Positions 49,989-60,500 of a stretch of DNA of 64,000 nucleotides are shown piece by piece. Made by a program: the position numbers and the translations under genes. The notes beneath the pieces were generated by a model. It worked only from the letters and a program-made list of their open reading frames with translations. It was not told the origin of the DNA and ran no database searches. The stretch comes from Streptomyces clavifer (GTDB lineage: Bacteria; Actinomycetota; Actinomycetes; Streptomycetales; Streptomycetaceae), in contig BMWJ01000023.1 in the NCBI GenBank assembly GCA_014651175.1, positions 1 to 64,000 on the forward strand, in the 5' to 3' direction. Position 1 is the stretch's first letter. The number at the start of each line of letters is the position of its first letter.

Positions 49989-50483
49989 TCAGAAAGAACC
50001 GAAGAACCGGTCCCACCAACTCGGCTCCCCAGAACCGTGGAAACGCAAGAGAGTGGGCCCACCATAGCTTCTTTCAAGAAGTTCTTCCGGAATCGTGATG
50101 TACCCCGATTCAGCGAGAACTTGCTCTACCTTCTCAAGGTCATTCGCGTCGAGCTCGCCTTCAGCCTGCGCTTCATCCGTACCCAAGAAGGCGCCAGGGT
50201 TATCGGCCGCCACCATTGCCAATGGCTTGAACTTGCTCACCAGGGCAACAATCCTCGTCCCACAGACTGTGGCTTCCCCCGGCACTTCGATTCGTCCGTA
50301 CTGCGCGGAGTCCTGGATGTCTCGATCGATTCCACAAGGCGTCGAGAAGCGAGAACCAACCTGCACAGCCAGACGGCTGAACGAAGCTGCAGCATCGGCC
50401 GCATTGTAGTCAGCTGGCGTTTCTGGACATTCGGGATCGTCCAAACGATGCAACAGTTCCATCAGATTCGCATCTCTCTCCAT
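49989..50483 (-). CDS. Probable immunity protein for the Rhs toxin
   Basis: 164 residues, acidic and soluble, starting MERDANLMELLHRLDDPECP; a good GGAGG lies 7 bases before this ATG (an ATG at 50498 is less well placed). No family recognised. It lies 51 bp after the stop of the Rhs toxin gene on the same strand, the normal place for a cognate immunity gene. Function inferred from position. Confidence 0.6.
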   Translation of the reverse strand: MERDANLMELLHRLDDPECPETPADYNAADAAASFSRLAVQVGSRFSTPCGIDRDIQDSAQYGRIEVPGEATVCGTRIVALVSKFKPLAMVAADNPGAFLGTDEAQAEGELDANDLEKVEQVLAESGYITIPEELLERSYGGPTLLRFHGSGEPSWWDRFFGSF

Positions 50484-50534
50484 TAATCCTCCAATCATCG
50501 AATTCGCTACACCCGGATCGGGTGAACCATTTCC

Positions 50535-53500
50535 TCAGTGCGGGAAAGCTGTGAGCACCTTCCCAGTGAGAGGTTCGTAACGCACCAGCATTCTCACCCC
50601 TCCCACTGACCCGATCACGTTCTGAACCGCAGGTTCGCCCTTCCTGGTCTTCAGGGTTCTCTCGGCATGCACAGCAGATCCCTTGTACCAGGTCCTTTGA
50701 CTATTTGGACTCGTCACCACGTCAGCAACAGCATCCAAAATCTGGTCATCAGACCACCCCTGCGGGAAAGCATCCTTACCCGGCGCCCCCGGGTACCTGT
50801 GACCAGCAAGGATGTGATCCGCCCTCTCGTCACCGATCAACTCCCGACCAATTCCGCAGTTGCTGTTGTGAACGAGTACCGGCGTAGCCCCCGCCAGCAC
50901 ATAGTACGTGTGGATGCCGGTGATTGTGAGGTCAAAGGTACGCTGACGCTCACTGAACTGGTCTGTGACGTCTACTCGCACTGCAGTGCCGTCTGCCGCA
51001 CGAACCGTCATGCCCGGCGCGAGGTCTCCGGCGTCCACCCACTCATCCTCGGAAATTGACCAGAACGGGTGAGCTGTTGTGGAAATGAGGGATTCGCGGC
51101 CATTTCCTGTTAGGAGCGTGAGGTCGACAAAGTGCTTGTCGTCTTCAGTGACTATGGTGCCGGCGACTTCACGGACAGTTGTTTCGCCGGTCGCGGGGTC
51201 GGTCACCACTACGTCGTCTCCGACCTCAACGTCCTCGATCGGCTTGGTATTGCCGTCCGCCATGAGGACCTCGGTGCCTGCGACGAAACTGTGGGCAGCG
51301 CTCACAAGGCAGCCAATAGCTACTTTGTCTCCCTTCTTCAGGCTCTGCTCAAAGGCCTTCCCGAAAATTTTGAGTGCTTTCCCGAAACCGGCGGACGCAA
51401 CGGAGATGGTTGCGTCAATGGCCGCAGCCTTGCACCCGTTGCCCTCGAAGCAATCGATATAGCTGCGGATGCCGATGACTTCCAGTACGTCTATTTCAGG
51501 GTTGCTACCCATGAGCCCGAGCTGTCCGGCTTCGTTGCAGAATTGACTGCTTACGCCGCCACATTGGCTTCGCGCCCAAGTGTTGAGATTGCTCTCGTAG
51601 GAGAGGTTCTCACTGTACTGCGGGAATATTTCGGCAAGTTCTTGCATGGTGGGGATGTAGGTACCCCCAATGGTGAAGCTTTCTCCGTAGGGCCTGATGG
51701 TTACTGGAGCGGCCCCACCTCCGGGATTTGAAATAGGCTTGGCATGCGTGCCGCCACCGGTGGGATTCCCGTCCAAGGAGAGGCTTCCGTCGGCGTGGGT
51801 CACGACGCCGGTGCCGCAGCCGGTGTCGAACTGAGGTCCGCAGGCCAGACCGAGTCCGGAGGGGTCGGTGAAGGCGAGGGGGTTCTGGGCCGCGTACGTG
51901 TATCCGTTAAGAGTTTGCGGCTTGTCGATCTCCAAGAGCGGGTCGACGCTGATGAAGCGGCCGGTCGCGGTGTCGTACTCGCGTGCGCCAAGGTGGGTCA
52001 GCCCGGTGGTCTTGGTGTCGTCGGTGCCGCCGACGAATCCCTTACTGCCGGGCCAGTCGATGGGTTCGGTGCCGCGGGTCGCTCCGAAGGGCGTGGTGCG
52101 ACGTTGGACGAGCTCCTGGGTGGTTGTGTCGATGGCGACCTGGGCGGTCCCATGGTGGTCGGCGAGGGTGATGGAAACGCTGCCGTCGTTCTGCTGCACG
52201 GCCTGGTGGCCGCCGCCGAGGTCGAAATAGCGGGTGGCCTCGGGGGTGGTGGAGCCCTTGGCTAGGGTGATCTCCGTGGCGCCGAGGTAGAGGGTGGTCT
52301 CGGTCGGAGTGCGGCCGATGAGGCGGTTTCCATTGACGTCGTAGAGATATTCGGTGACCTTGTCACCGCTTCCTTCTACAGGTTCGGTCACCCTGGTCAG
52401 GTGGCCCTCGACGTCCCAGGTCAGCTTTTGGGTGTCTCCGCCCTGGGTGCGGGTGACCGTGTTGCCTGACTCGTCGTAGGTGTAGGTGTCCTTTGACGTT
52501 CCCGTCGGGCCGGCACTGGCGACCGAGGTCAAGGCGTGTGGCCGGGCATTGGGGGCGTCTGGGTAGGTATACGTGCGCTTGGTGTCCTTGGCGGTGTCAC
52601 CACTGATGTCGTGAATGGTTTCGGTCTGGCGCTGGCCGACCGAGTCGTAGGTGTAGGAGTGCCAGTAGGGAGCTGGGCCGCCCGGAGCAATGCCGTTATC
52701 GGCGGAGGAGCAACTGGTGAGCGTCTGAGCCCAAGCTTCGGTCAGGCGGCGCAGGCCGTCGTAGGTGAAGCATTGAGTGTCGGTGCCGGCGCGGGAGGTA
52801 TCCGAGATGGAGAGAACATTGCCAGCTTCGTCGTAACGATAGGTGTTGTACTGATCGACTCCGGCGATGTCCTGCCGGTCGATGCGTGAGGTGGCCAGGC
52901 GCTGGGTGCCCCACTCGTACGTGCTCGTCGTTGTGACCTTCTTGCCCCCGTTGTTGGACAGCTGCTGCGTGTATGGCTTGCCGGTGAGGCTGTAATTGGT
53001 GGCGGACTTCAGGCCCTGACTCCCGCTCATTCCGATAAGCCGCAAGGTCTGATCTTCGTAGGCGTACGAGACCGTGGCCGCCGAAAGACTTCCTGCTTTG
53101 GGGTAACCGGCGTCCCGGACGGTGCCGGAGACGTTGTAGGTGGTGTTGGTCAAATAGGTTCCCTGTAGCTCCTTTTCGGCGGGCGGAATGGTTACTGAGG
53201 TACGCAAAGGACGGTAGAGACGATCGTAGGCGACGACTTTGGTGGTGTAGGCGTTGCCGCCGTCGTAGCGTGTGGTTTCGGCGAGGTGCCCCTTGGCGCC
53301 GCTGATGGTGTCGTACACCCACCGGGCGCGGAGCGTACCTGTGGCGGAGCCTTCGCGGAGTTCTGTCTGTCGGCCGAGGCCGTCGTAGGTGGTCCATAGT
53401 GCGTCGGTGTCGGAACGGGCATCGTCGGTGCGGACGAGCTGGCCACGGTCGTCGTACTTGCTGACTGTTGTGCCCATGTCGGGGTCGGTGGACTTGGTCT

Positions 53501-56500
53501 GCTGGCCAAGCAGGTCGTAGGTGTAGGTCCAGGCGTTGCCAGCCGGGTCGGTGACCTCGGCCAGTTCACCCCGCGGTGTGTGCCGGTAGGTGGTGGTGTC
53601 ATAGGCGGCGGTGGCGCTGCGGGTGTGGTGCTGCCGGAGTTCGGTGGTTTGGCCGCGGCTGTCGGCGAGGACCGTGGTGGCAGTTCCGCCGACGGGTGGG
53701 ATGGTGGTGACGCGGTCACCGCCGTAGATGGACTTGGTGCTGTTTAGTACAGTACCGCCGTCGCCGTTGCCGGCGATCTGCTTGCTTTCGACGGGTCTGC
53801 CTAGGCCGTCGTAGGCGGTCCAATTCTGGGTTTCGACGCTCAGGGCGTTCTTGGGATCGAAGAGACCCGTGGAGGGGGCGTTGTCTATGTAATAGGTCGC
53901 GAACTCCTTGGTGACAAGACCGCGTTCGTCGTAGAAGGTGTCGGTGAGCAGAGCGCCGCCGTCCGGGCCGGGGGCCTGGGCCTGGCGGGGGCGCAGGAAA
54001 CCGTCGTAGAGGACGTAGGAGGCGGCCTGGGTGCCGTTCTCAGCGATCGTCTTTGTGCCGACGCTAATGGGCTTGTTCTCGGTGGTCGTATAGGTGAACT
54101 CGTAGGTGGGGGTCTTGTCAGTGAGCCGGTCGGGCAGCCATACCTTGGTGGAGCGGCCGAGGGCGTCGTAGGCGAAGTTGGTGACCTTGCCGTTTGTGTC
54201 GGTCTGGGTCAGAGGCAGTCCCCGCAGGTTCTCGTGCGTGGTAGTGGAGGTCTGTGCGGATGCGGCGTCAGCGGTGGTGGCGGGGGGTGTGGTTGTCTTG
54301 ACCGTGGTGGGGAAGTTCGTGGCGGGTGTGCGTACGGTGGTGGTGATGCGGCCGTCTGAACGTGGGGTCCGGGTGAGGGTCCCTGCTGCGGTCACTGTCA
54401 CGTCGGCGGTGAGGTCGGTGCTGGTCAGGGTGCGGCCGTAGTCGTCGTGGGTAGCGCCGGACTCGACGTAGACGGCTGTGGTGCCGTCGTACTTCGTCAG
54501 CAGGGCGGTCGCGGTGGCGTCGCCCTTGGTGGGTTCGGCACCGTAGGGGGCGCTGTCGTACGCGGAGCGCACGTCGGATATGACGTCGCTGGGACGGCTA
54601 GGTGTGGTGTCGCAGGCCGTGGAGACGCTTTCGACCCGGGAGGGAAGACCGAGGATGTTCTGTGTGGTGTTGGTTGCGTATGTGGTGCGGGTGCAAGTGC
54701 TGTCATCGGGCAGGCTGTCGTCGCCGTGGTCATCGGTCCGGGTGATGCGGCCGGCCGTTGTTTCGTAGGTGGTGGCGGAGGAGGTGGTGCGCCACTTGCT
54801 GCCGGCGCCGTCATCGAGGGAGGTGAAGGTACGGCTGGTTGCGGTGCCGGTGAAGTTGGCGGTAACAGTGCCCCAGTCGCGTTCTTTTTTGGCCGTCTGG
54901 TGGTGCCAGGGCCGGCTGACCGATTTGGAGAGGATCTTCCCGCCGGGTGCGGAGTAGGTGGCAGTCTTGTAGGGGAAGCTGGCCGCCGACTCGTGGTCGG
55001 TGATCGGATCCCCTTCTCCGGTACCGAGGGTGACGGTCACGTCCTTTTTGCCGCCGGAGGTGTCCTTGCGGTCGCCGTCCATGCCGCGCAGGAAGTAGGT
55101 GTCCTGCTGCGTCTTCATCGCTGCGGCGCCGCCTTGGCCGCCGGTCTGCACACGGACGTGGCCGTAGCCGCGCCATTGGGACCAGGTCTTGAATTTTTCC
55201 TTGGTCAGGCCGTCGTCATCGTCGTAGTGCCAGGCGGCGCCGCCCAGGTAGTTGTAGCTGGTGACCTGGTCGGGGGCTTTGCCAGTGCGGTCCGTGGCAG
55301 TGACGGAGGCTACGACGTACTTGTTGAACCACTGTCGCTCAGGGTCGTCGCTGTCGCTGCCGCCGATGTACTGGGGAAAGCAGCGGGTGGTATTGGTCTG
55401 AGGGGTGGGTGTGGTGTCGAAGGAGCACGCCGGCGCGGAGTAGTTGACGTCGATCTGGCCGCCGGATTCGTCGGAGATGGTGGACAGGCGGTCCTTGACG
55501 AAGGGGGCGTAGCCGTCGCCAGTTTTGTCGAGGCGGTTGGCGAGCTGGGTGTAGGCGAAGCTGCTCCTCGGCAGGGTGATGGCCGGGGTGGCGCTGTGGC
55601 CGGTGTGCTGGACGGAGTCGAGCAGCAGTTGGTAGTCAGTGTCGGCCATGCCCCAGCGGTGGGCCAGCTTCCAGGAGTCGACGTCCTGGTACGTGCTGCC
55701 GTCCCAGATCTGGGTGGTGACCTTGGTCAGGCGCTTGGTGGTGAAGAAGGACGGGGACAGGCGTCCCTGGTCGCAGTCCTCACCGCTGTCGCAGTCCAGG
55801 TCCCAGGGGGTGTCGTACCAGTAGGCAGCGTCGGTGTTGATGTCGGCGCATGTGGTGTGAGAATCGCTCAGACAGCGCTCGGTATTGGTGAAGGTGACCT
55901 TGGCCAGCGGCTTGGTCGTGTAGGGCGAGGACGACTTCAGTCCGTACTGGATGCGGTCGAGGGTGCCACCGCGAACGTAGGGGGTGCCGTCTTCGGCTTT
56001 CAGGTTGCGACCGTAGTAATTGTCTTCTTTGTCGTAGAAGTACGTGATGGCGTTACTGTGGGTGTCGACGACGTAGTCGAGGTTCCACCGCCAGCCCTGC
56101 TGGCACCAGGAGTCGGCGAAGGTGTCGGCGTGGCAGGGCTCGCCGCTGTCGTCGCCGTAGACGGGGACGGTCCAGGTGGAGTCGGTGGTTTCCTTGCCTT
56201 CGGTCCAGCCGGGCAGCCGGTGGTATCCGAAGTGGTAACGGGTGCCGTCGGGGGTGGTGACCCGCCAGGACTCATCTTTGCGCGCGCCGTTGTTCCGAGA
56301 TGTCTCGTAGGTGCGTTCGATCTTTGTGCCGTCATCGCTCTTGAGCTTCCAGGTGTCGGTGCCGTCGGGCACCAGTTCCCCGGCTTTGCCGTTCAGCGAC
56401 AGGTAGGCGTTGTCGTAGGCCCAGCACAGATCGCCTGGCTTGTTGAGACCGTCGTCGCTCTTCTGTCCATCGTCGGCGCAGGATTTGTAGCGGCGTTCGA

Positions 56501-57455
56501 TGAAGCCGGGCCATGTCTCGAAGCCGTCGCCTGCCCAGGACGCCTGGTTGTTGGTGTTGCCGGTGCGGCCGTCTACGGAGCCAGAGGAATAGGACAGCCC
56601 CACGTTGGGAAGCATGCCGCCGGGTACGTCGGGCACCGGCATGTTGTAGGACCAGTTGAAGTCACCAGTGTTGAGGTTTGTGTTCCAAGTAGCCGACGCC
56701 GCTAGCGCGGACGCCTGGTAGTCGCCGTTGGCGCTCTCACTCTCGGCGACGGCTGCCAGCACTGTGGGGGCGTTCGCGCGCAGGGTCACGGCCGGAGCTG
56801 TGAGAGTTTGTTTCTCGACATCGTTGACTGTCTTTATGCGCTTGGTGGTGCGGCAAGCCTCCTTGTCGGGGGTGATGACCGCGCATGCGGGCAGTTCCAC
56901 CAAAGTCAGCCGGGAGGCGTACCCGCCGCCGTAGGCACCGGCGAAGCTGGAGTAGTCAAGCGAGCTGCGAACCTGACCGGGCTGCGCCTTGGTCGTGGTG
57001 TCCTTGCCGCGCAGGGTGAACAGCACGCCGTCGATGCCAGCTTTTTTCGTTGCCGTGCGGCTGAGGACACTGGTCTCGACACTGCCGCGGGCGGGCTTGG
57101 CCTTGGAACTCAGCCTTGTGTCCAAGGTCAGGGGCAGGCTCGGGGCGCGGGTAAATTTGGTGGTGGTCGTTTCGGTACCGGGCAGGTCCACCACAGTCGT
57201 GGACGCCGCGGGCCACTTGCTGTCGGGGGGTACGGCGGGGGTTCGTGCGCTCTTCATCACAGTGCGCGGTTTGACCTTGGCGGTCGTGCCGGCCACCGGC
57301 TTCTCGAACGTGGCCGGGAGAGCCTGGGTCCCGTTGTCGTCTGCAGCAACGGGCTGGGTCACCGCCTGCAGGAGCGTGCCGACCATGAGCGCAGCGGAGG
57401 CCAGTGCCAGGCGCCGCCGTAGAGTCCGGTGCTGTCGCGTTGGTCTGCCGTTCAT
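50535..57455 (-). CDS. Rhs/YD-repeat polymorphic toxin with HINT and RNase-like C-terminus
   Basis: 2306 residues: signal peptide (LALASAALMVGTLLQAVTQP), SpvB/Rhs N-terminal part (FNWSYNMPVPDVPGGMLPNV), many YD repeats, and the Rhs core ending (LGAREYDTATGRFISVDPLL, NGYTYAAQNPLAFTDPSGLG). After it comes a HINT region (about 2049-2201, HSFVAGTEVLMADGNTKPIE to VLVHN) and a 105-residue tip with ADHILAGHRY and MLVRYEPLTGKVLTAFP. The tip has the look of a BECR-fold RNase (EndoU/Ntox type), but the exact family is not certain. The HINT probably releases it by self-cleavage. Secreted via Sec, it should act on neighbouring cells. Downstream gene is the probable immunity protein; upstream is a LamG partner. 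Confidence 0.88.
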   Translation of the reverse strand: MNGRPTRQHRTLRRRLALASAALMVGTLLQAVTQPVAADDNGTQALPATFEKPVAGTTAKVKPRTVMKSARTPAVPPDSKWPAASTTVVDLPGTETTTTKFTRAPSLPLTLDTRLSSKAKPARGSVETSVLSRTATKKAGIDGVLFTLRGKDTTTKAQPGQVRSSLDYSSFAGAYGGGYASRLTLVELPACAVITPDKEACRTTKRIKTVNDVEKQTLTAPAVTLRANAPTVLAAVAESESANGDYQASALAASATWNTNLNTGDFNWSYNMPVPDVPGGMLPNVGLSYSSGSVDGRTGNTNNQASWAGDGFETWPGFIERRYKSCADDGQKSDDGLNKPGDLCWAYDNAYLSLNGKAGELVPDGTDTWKLKSDDGTKIERTYETSRNNGARKDESWRVTTPDGTRYHFGYHRLPGWTEGKETTDSTWTVPVYGDDSGEPCHADTFADSWCQQGWRWNLDYVVDTHSNAITYFYDKEDNYYGRNLKAEDGTPYVRGGTLDRIQYGLKSSSPYTTKPLAKVTFTNTERCLSDSHTTCADINTDAAYWYDTPWDLDCDSGEDCDQGRLSPSFFTTKRLTKVTTQIWDGSTYQDVDSWKLAHRWGMADTDYQLLLDSVQHTGHSATPAITLPRSSFAYTQLANRLDKTGDGYAPFVKDRLSTISDESGGQIDVNYSAPACSFDTTPTPQTNTTRCFPQYIGGSDSDDPERQWFNKYVVASVTATDRTGKAPDQVTSYNYLGGAAWHYDDDDGLTKEKFKTWSQWRGYGHVRVQTGGQGGAAAMKTQQDTYFLRGMDGDRKDTSGGKKDVTVTLGTGEGDPITDHESAASFPYKTATYSAPGGKILSKSVSRPWHHQTAKKERDWGTVTANFTGTATSRTFTSLDDGAGSKWRTTSSATTYETTAGRITRTDDHGDDSLPDDSTCTRTTYATNTTQNILGLPSRVESVSTACDTTPSRPSDVISDVRSAYDSAPYGAEPTKGDATATALLTKYDGTTAVYVESGATHDDYGRTLTSTDLTADVTVTAAGTLTRTPRSDGRITTTVRTPATNFPTTVKTTTPPATTADAASAQTSTTTHENLRGLPLTQTDTNGKVTNFAYDALGRSTKVWLPDRLTDKTPTYEFTYTTTENKPISVGTKTIAENGTQAASYVLYDGFLRPRQAQAPGPDGGALLTDTFYDERGLVTKEFATYYIDNAPSTGLFDPKNALSVETQNWTAYDGLGRPVESKQIAGNGDGGTVLNSTKSIYGGDRVTTIPPVGGTATTVLADSRGQTTELRQHHTRSATAAYDTTTYRHTPRGELAEVTDPAGNAWTYTYDLLGQQTKSTDPDMGTTVSKYDDRGQLVRTDDARSDTDALWTTYDGLGRQTELREGSATGTLRARWVYDTISGAKGHLAETTRYDGGNAYTTKVVAYDRLYRPLRTSVTIPPAEKELQGTYLTNTTYNVSGTVRDAGYPKAGSLSAATVSYAYEDQTLRLIGMSGSQGLKSATNYSLTGKPYTQQLSNNGGKKVTTTSTYEWGTQRLATSRIDRQDIAGVDQYNTYRYDEAGNVLSISDTSRAGTDTQCFTYDGLRRLTEAWAQTLTSCSSADNGIAPGGPAPYWHSYTYDSVGQRQTETIHDISGDTAKDTKRTYTYPDAPNARPHALTSVASAGPTGTSKDTYTYDESGNTVTRTQGGDTQKLTWDVEGHLTRVTEPVEGSGDKVTEYLYDVNGNRLIGRTPTETTLYLGATEITLAKGSTTPEATRYFDLGGGHQAVQQNDGSVSITLADHHGTAQVAIDTTTQELVQRRTTPFGATRGTEPIDWPGSKGFVGGTDDTKTTGLTHLGAREYDTATGRFISVDPLLEIDKPQTLNGYTYAAQNPLAFTDPSGLGLACGPQFDTGCGTGVVTHADGSLSLDGNPTGGGTHAKPISNPGGGAAPVTIRPYGESFTIGGTYIPTMQELAEIFPQYSENLSYESNLNTWARSQCGGVSSQFCNEAGQLGLMGSNPEIDVLEVIGIRSYIDCFEGNGCKAAAIDATISVASAGFGKALKIFGKAFEQSLKKGDKVAIGCLVSAAHSFVAGTEVLMADGNTKPIEDVEVGDDVVVTDPATGETTVREVAGTIVTEDDKHFVDLTLLTGNGRESLISTTAHPFWSISEDEWVDAGDLAPGMTVRAADGTAVRVDVTDQFSERQRTFDLTITGIHTYYVLAGATPVLVHNSNCGIGRELIGDERADHILAGHRYPGAPGKDAFPQGWSDDQILDAVADVVTSPNSQRTWYKGSAVHAERTLKTRKGEPAVQNVIGSVGGVRMLVRYEPLTGKVLTAFPH

Positions 57456-57480
57456 ACTGTTGTTTCGTCCTTCGCTTCGC

Positions 57481-57500
57481 CGCGGGCAGGCCTGCCCGCG
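57481..57500 (-). promoter_or_regulatory. 20-bp palindrome before the Rhs gene
   Basis: CGCGGGCAGGCCTGCCCGCG is a perfect palindrome 25 bases upstream of the Rhs start codon. It may be an operator or an attenuating hairpin in the leader. Confidence 0.35.
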
Positions 57501-57532
57501 GATGTTGGGGGAGTGCAGTGTCTGAGGGGGTT

Positions 57533-57573
57533 ACGGCCGTGCCGGCCCTGGAGAGACGGTCCGGCACGGCCGT
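57533..57573 (-). terminator. 13-bp hairpin between LamG and Rhs genes
   Basis: ACGGCCGTGCCGG (57533-57545) pairs perfectly with 57561-57573 across a 15-base loop, starting five bases after the LamG stop. It probably ends or attenuates transcription before the Rhs gene. Confidence 0.65.
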
Positions 57574-57578
57574 ACGGA

Positions 57579-60500
57579 TCAGGCGTCGCCGCCTGGGACA
57601 TTGGTGGGCATGCCGGGCATACCCGCGCTCAGACTGCTGACCTGGCTGGCTGTCAGGGTGCCCTGGAATGCCCACACGTCGGATACGGCGCCGGGCCAGT
57701 ACTCACCCCAGCTGCTGGTCCCGGTCTTGGCCCGACCGAGCTGCAGCGGCTGAGCCGACTTGAAGGCGAGTACGTTGTCCGCCCAGGAAAGCTGGTCCGT
57801 GCAGGCGGTATCGTCTGCCTCGCCATCGCTGTCGTCGTCTGCGCAGGCGACCTCTTCCAGCTCACCGTTGACGTACAGCGACAGGTGCTTCGTGAATCCG
57901 TCGTAGACGAGCGCTAGATGTGTCCAGTCGGCTGCGCTGAAGAATTGGCCGTTCTCCACGTCGATGGAATTGGCACCGGCGCTGTCTTCGGCGTGGACCG
58001 ATATTCGCCATCGTCCCGAATCGGTGTCGGGTGTCGCACTGGGTAGGTACCGGACGGCGAACGCGTTCTGCTGCGTACCGGGCATGCTGAGCAGCGTCAC
58101 ACCGGACTGCGGCACTGCGGCTGCCTGGGCCCAGGCGGTCACGGTGAAGCTGGTACTGGTGTCGACCGGCGCCGTCGTGCTGGAGGCGTAGTCGTTGACG
58201 CCGTCAAGGATCAGGCCACCATCCACCCAGCCGGACCCGAGCTGCGTACCGCCGCTTAGCGTGAGATGGTTCCCTGCACCGGAGTCGTCCGGCGTGCTTG
58301 TCTCTCCCGGCTGATCGAACTTCCAGCGCGCCTTGACAATTGGACGTTGCCGAAAGAGCTGACGTACTTCGTCGTCGGCCACCGGGCGGTCGAACATCCT
58401 GATGTCGTCGATGGTGCCCGGGAAGTACTGGATCAGATTGCCCCCCTCGATGCTCAGCGCGCCGGCCTGCACGGGGCCGCCCGCATACCAGGCAGCAGAC
58501 TGGGCGACGCTGGCGGACTTCACGCCGTTCACATACAACGTCAGTGTGTTCGCGGTCGCGTCGTGCACCCCCACAAGGTGGACCCACTCTCCCACCCGTG
58601 CGGAGGTGCCGTCGGGCTGCACGGCACGGACCTGCGTTGCGCCCGGAACGTCACCGGAGTACTGGGTGAACCCCCAGCGGTTGTAGGACTTGGAGTAGTA
58701 CAACTCGAAACCGGGTCGGTTCTGGCCCAGTTGGGCGACGACTGTCGCTCCCTCTGTTGGTACGCGATCGAGCTTTGCCCATGCGGAAACCGTGAACGGA
58801 CGCTGCGTGTCGATGTGCGGAGCCGCTGTTCGCGCGTAGTCGCCTGTGCCGTCCAGCTTCAGTGCCTTGCCGGCCACGCCGGTTGCCCCGAGCTGCGCGT
58901 CCCCGGCGAGGCTGAGTGGCTGGGTGTCGGCTCGCCCGGTCACTTCCAGGGCACCGGACGGTTCGTCGAGCGGGAACACGGTACGCGCGGTGCGTCCTCC
59001 GCCGATTCCCTCGTGACGGAACAGATGACCTACCTCCGTGGCGCTGACCGGTTTGTCGAAGATCCTGATCTCGTCGATTTGTCCCGGCAGGAACGAGGCT
59101 GGGCTTCCGCTGTAGGAACCGGCGCCGATCTGCAGTCCGCGGCGGGCGTCCCATGCTGTGGAGTACGGCGTCGTTCCGGTCAATGTGCCGTCCACGTAGA
59201 GACGGAGGTCCTTCGTGCTCCCGCTGTAAACACCGACAAGGTGCGTCCAGCGGTCCGCGTTCACACCGCCGGCCTGTGGAGCCATTGCACGCACGGCGGG
59301 AGCCCCGGGCGAGTCCGAGGCATATTGGTTGAATACCCAACGGTCGTAGGAGTGAGAGTAGTAGAGCTCGAAGCCTGGCGAGTGATTGCCCGGCTGGGCT
59401 GCGACTATCGCGGCGTGGTCGGGCACTTGGGACAGCTTCACCCAAGCTGACACGGAGAAGCCGTTCTCGGTGTTCACCGTCGGAATGTCGGTCACTGCGT
59501 AGTCGTCCACCCCGTCGAACGACACCGCGCTCCCTTTCACCCCAGGGACGCCTGCGAGCGCACCGCCGCGCAGTGCGGCCGCTCTCGCGCCGGAGGTTCC
59601 CTGCGCCGCGGTGGTACCCACGCTCTCGTCCAACTGCCATGCGGCACGCTCTGGCTGACCCGCCTTGACCCGGAACTGATACGTGCGTACCTCACTACCA
59701 TTTCCGGCTGCGTCGAACGCCTGGGCGGTCATGAAGTTGAGGCCGGGCTCCGCCGGCAGCACCTGCACAGTCTTCGCCGCGCCGCCGACTGTGGTCAGCG
59801 TGTTCTTCGAACTCGGATCGCTGTTGAGGCCGTACCAGTACTTCGTAACGTCAGGCTCGGCAGCTTTCAGCGAGAACTCACCGTACTTGCCCACTCCGTC
59901 GAACCACGGGTCGTCGGGGTTCTCAGGGTCGGACGCCGGATACTCACCAGACGACAGAGCGGGGGCTTTGGGCACGCTCGTGTCGTAGACGAAGTAGCAC
60001 CCGGTCGGCTCGTCACCCGCGTACGACCAAGGCGAATACTGCGCGCCGTCGTAGGTCCGCGCATACCAATTGACCTGCCTGTTGGTCGGCACCGAAGCAG
60101 GCAGCGTGATCGAGAAACTTGAACCAGACTTCTTCGCACTGGTCAGTGCCGGGCTCCAGCGGGCTATTAGCCCCTTGCCGTCGCCCGAATCCCAGGCGGC
60201 TTGAAACTGCACGCGAACACTGTCACCGTCCGGGTCCGTCACACTGTTCGCCCGTAGAGTTCCCATTGTGCGGACATGCGCAGCGGAGGCGGGCTTCTTG
60301 CAAGTGCCTCCGTACTCCATAGTCAGCTGCGACATCTTGATCTGTGTGGGGGCACGGTTGTATTCCACTCGCAGATGGGCTTCGTCAGAGAACCGCTTCC
60401 ATCCGTAGGCGTCGGACTCGTTTTCCGCCTTCAGCCCGAAAGTCAGAGTGGAGGTCTTGGCGTTCGCAGCCGCCTGAAGGGCGGACTTGACGTTGAACTC

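Noticed and set aside
49884..49990. tRNA or attachment site next to the integrase fragment
   Set aside because: No cloverleaf or duplicated att sequence could be found by eye.
54447..56705. A 752-codon plus-strand open frame inside the Rhs gene
   Set aside because: Gly/Val-rich antisense shadow of the YD-repeat region with no domain signature.
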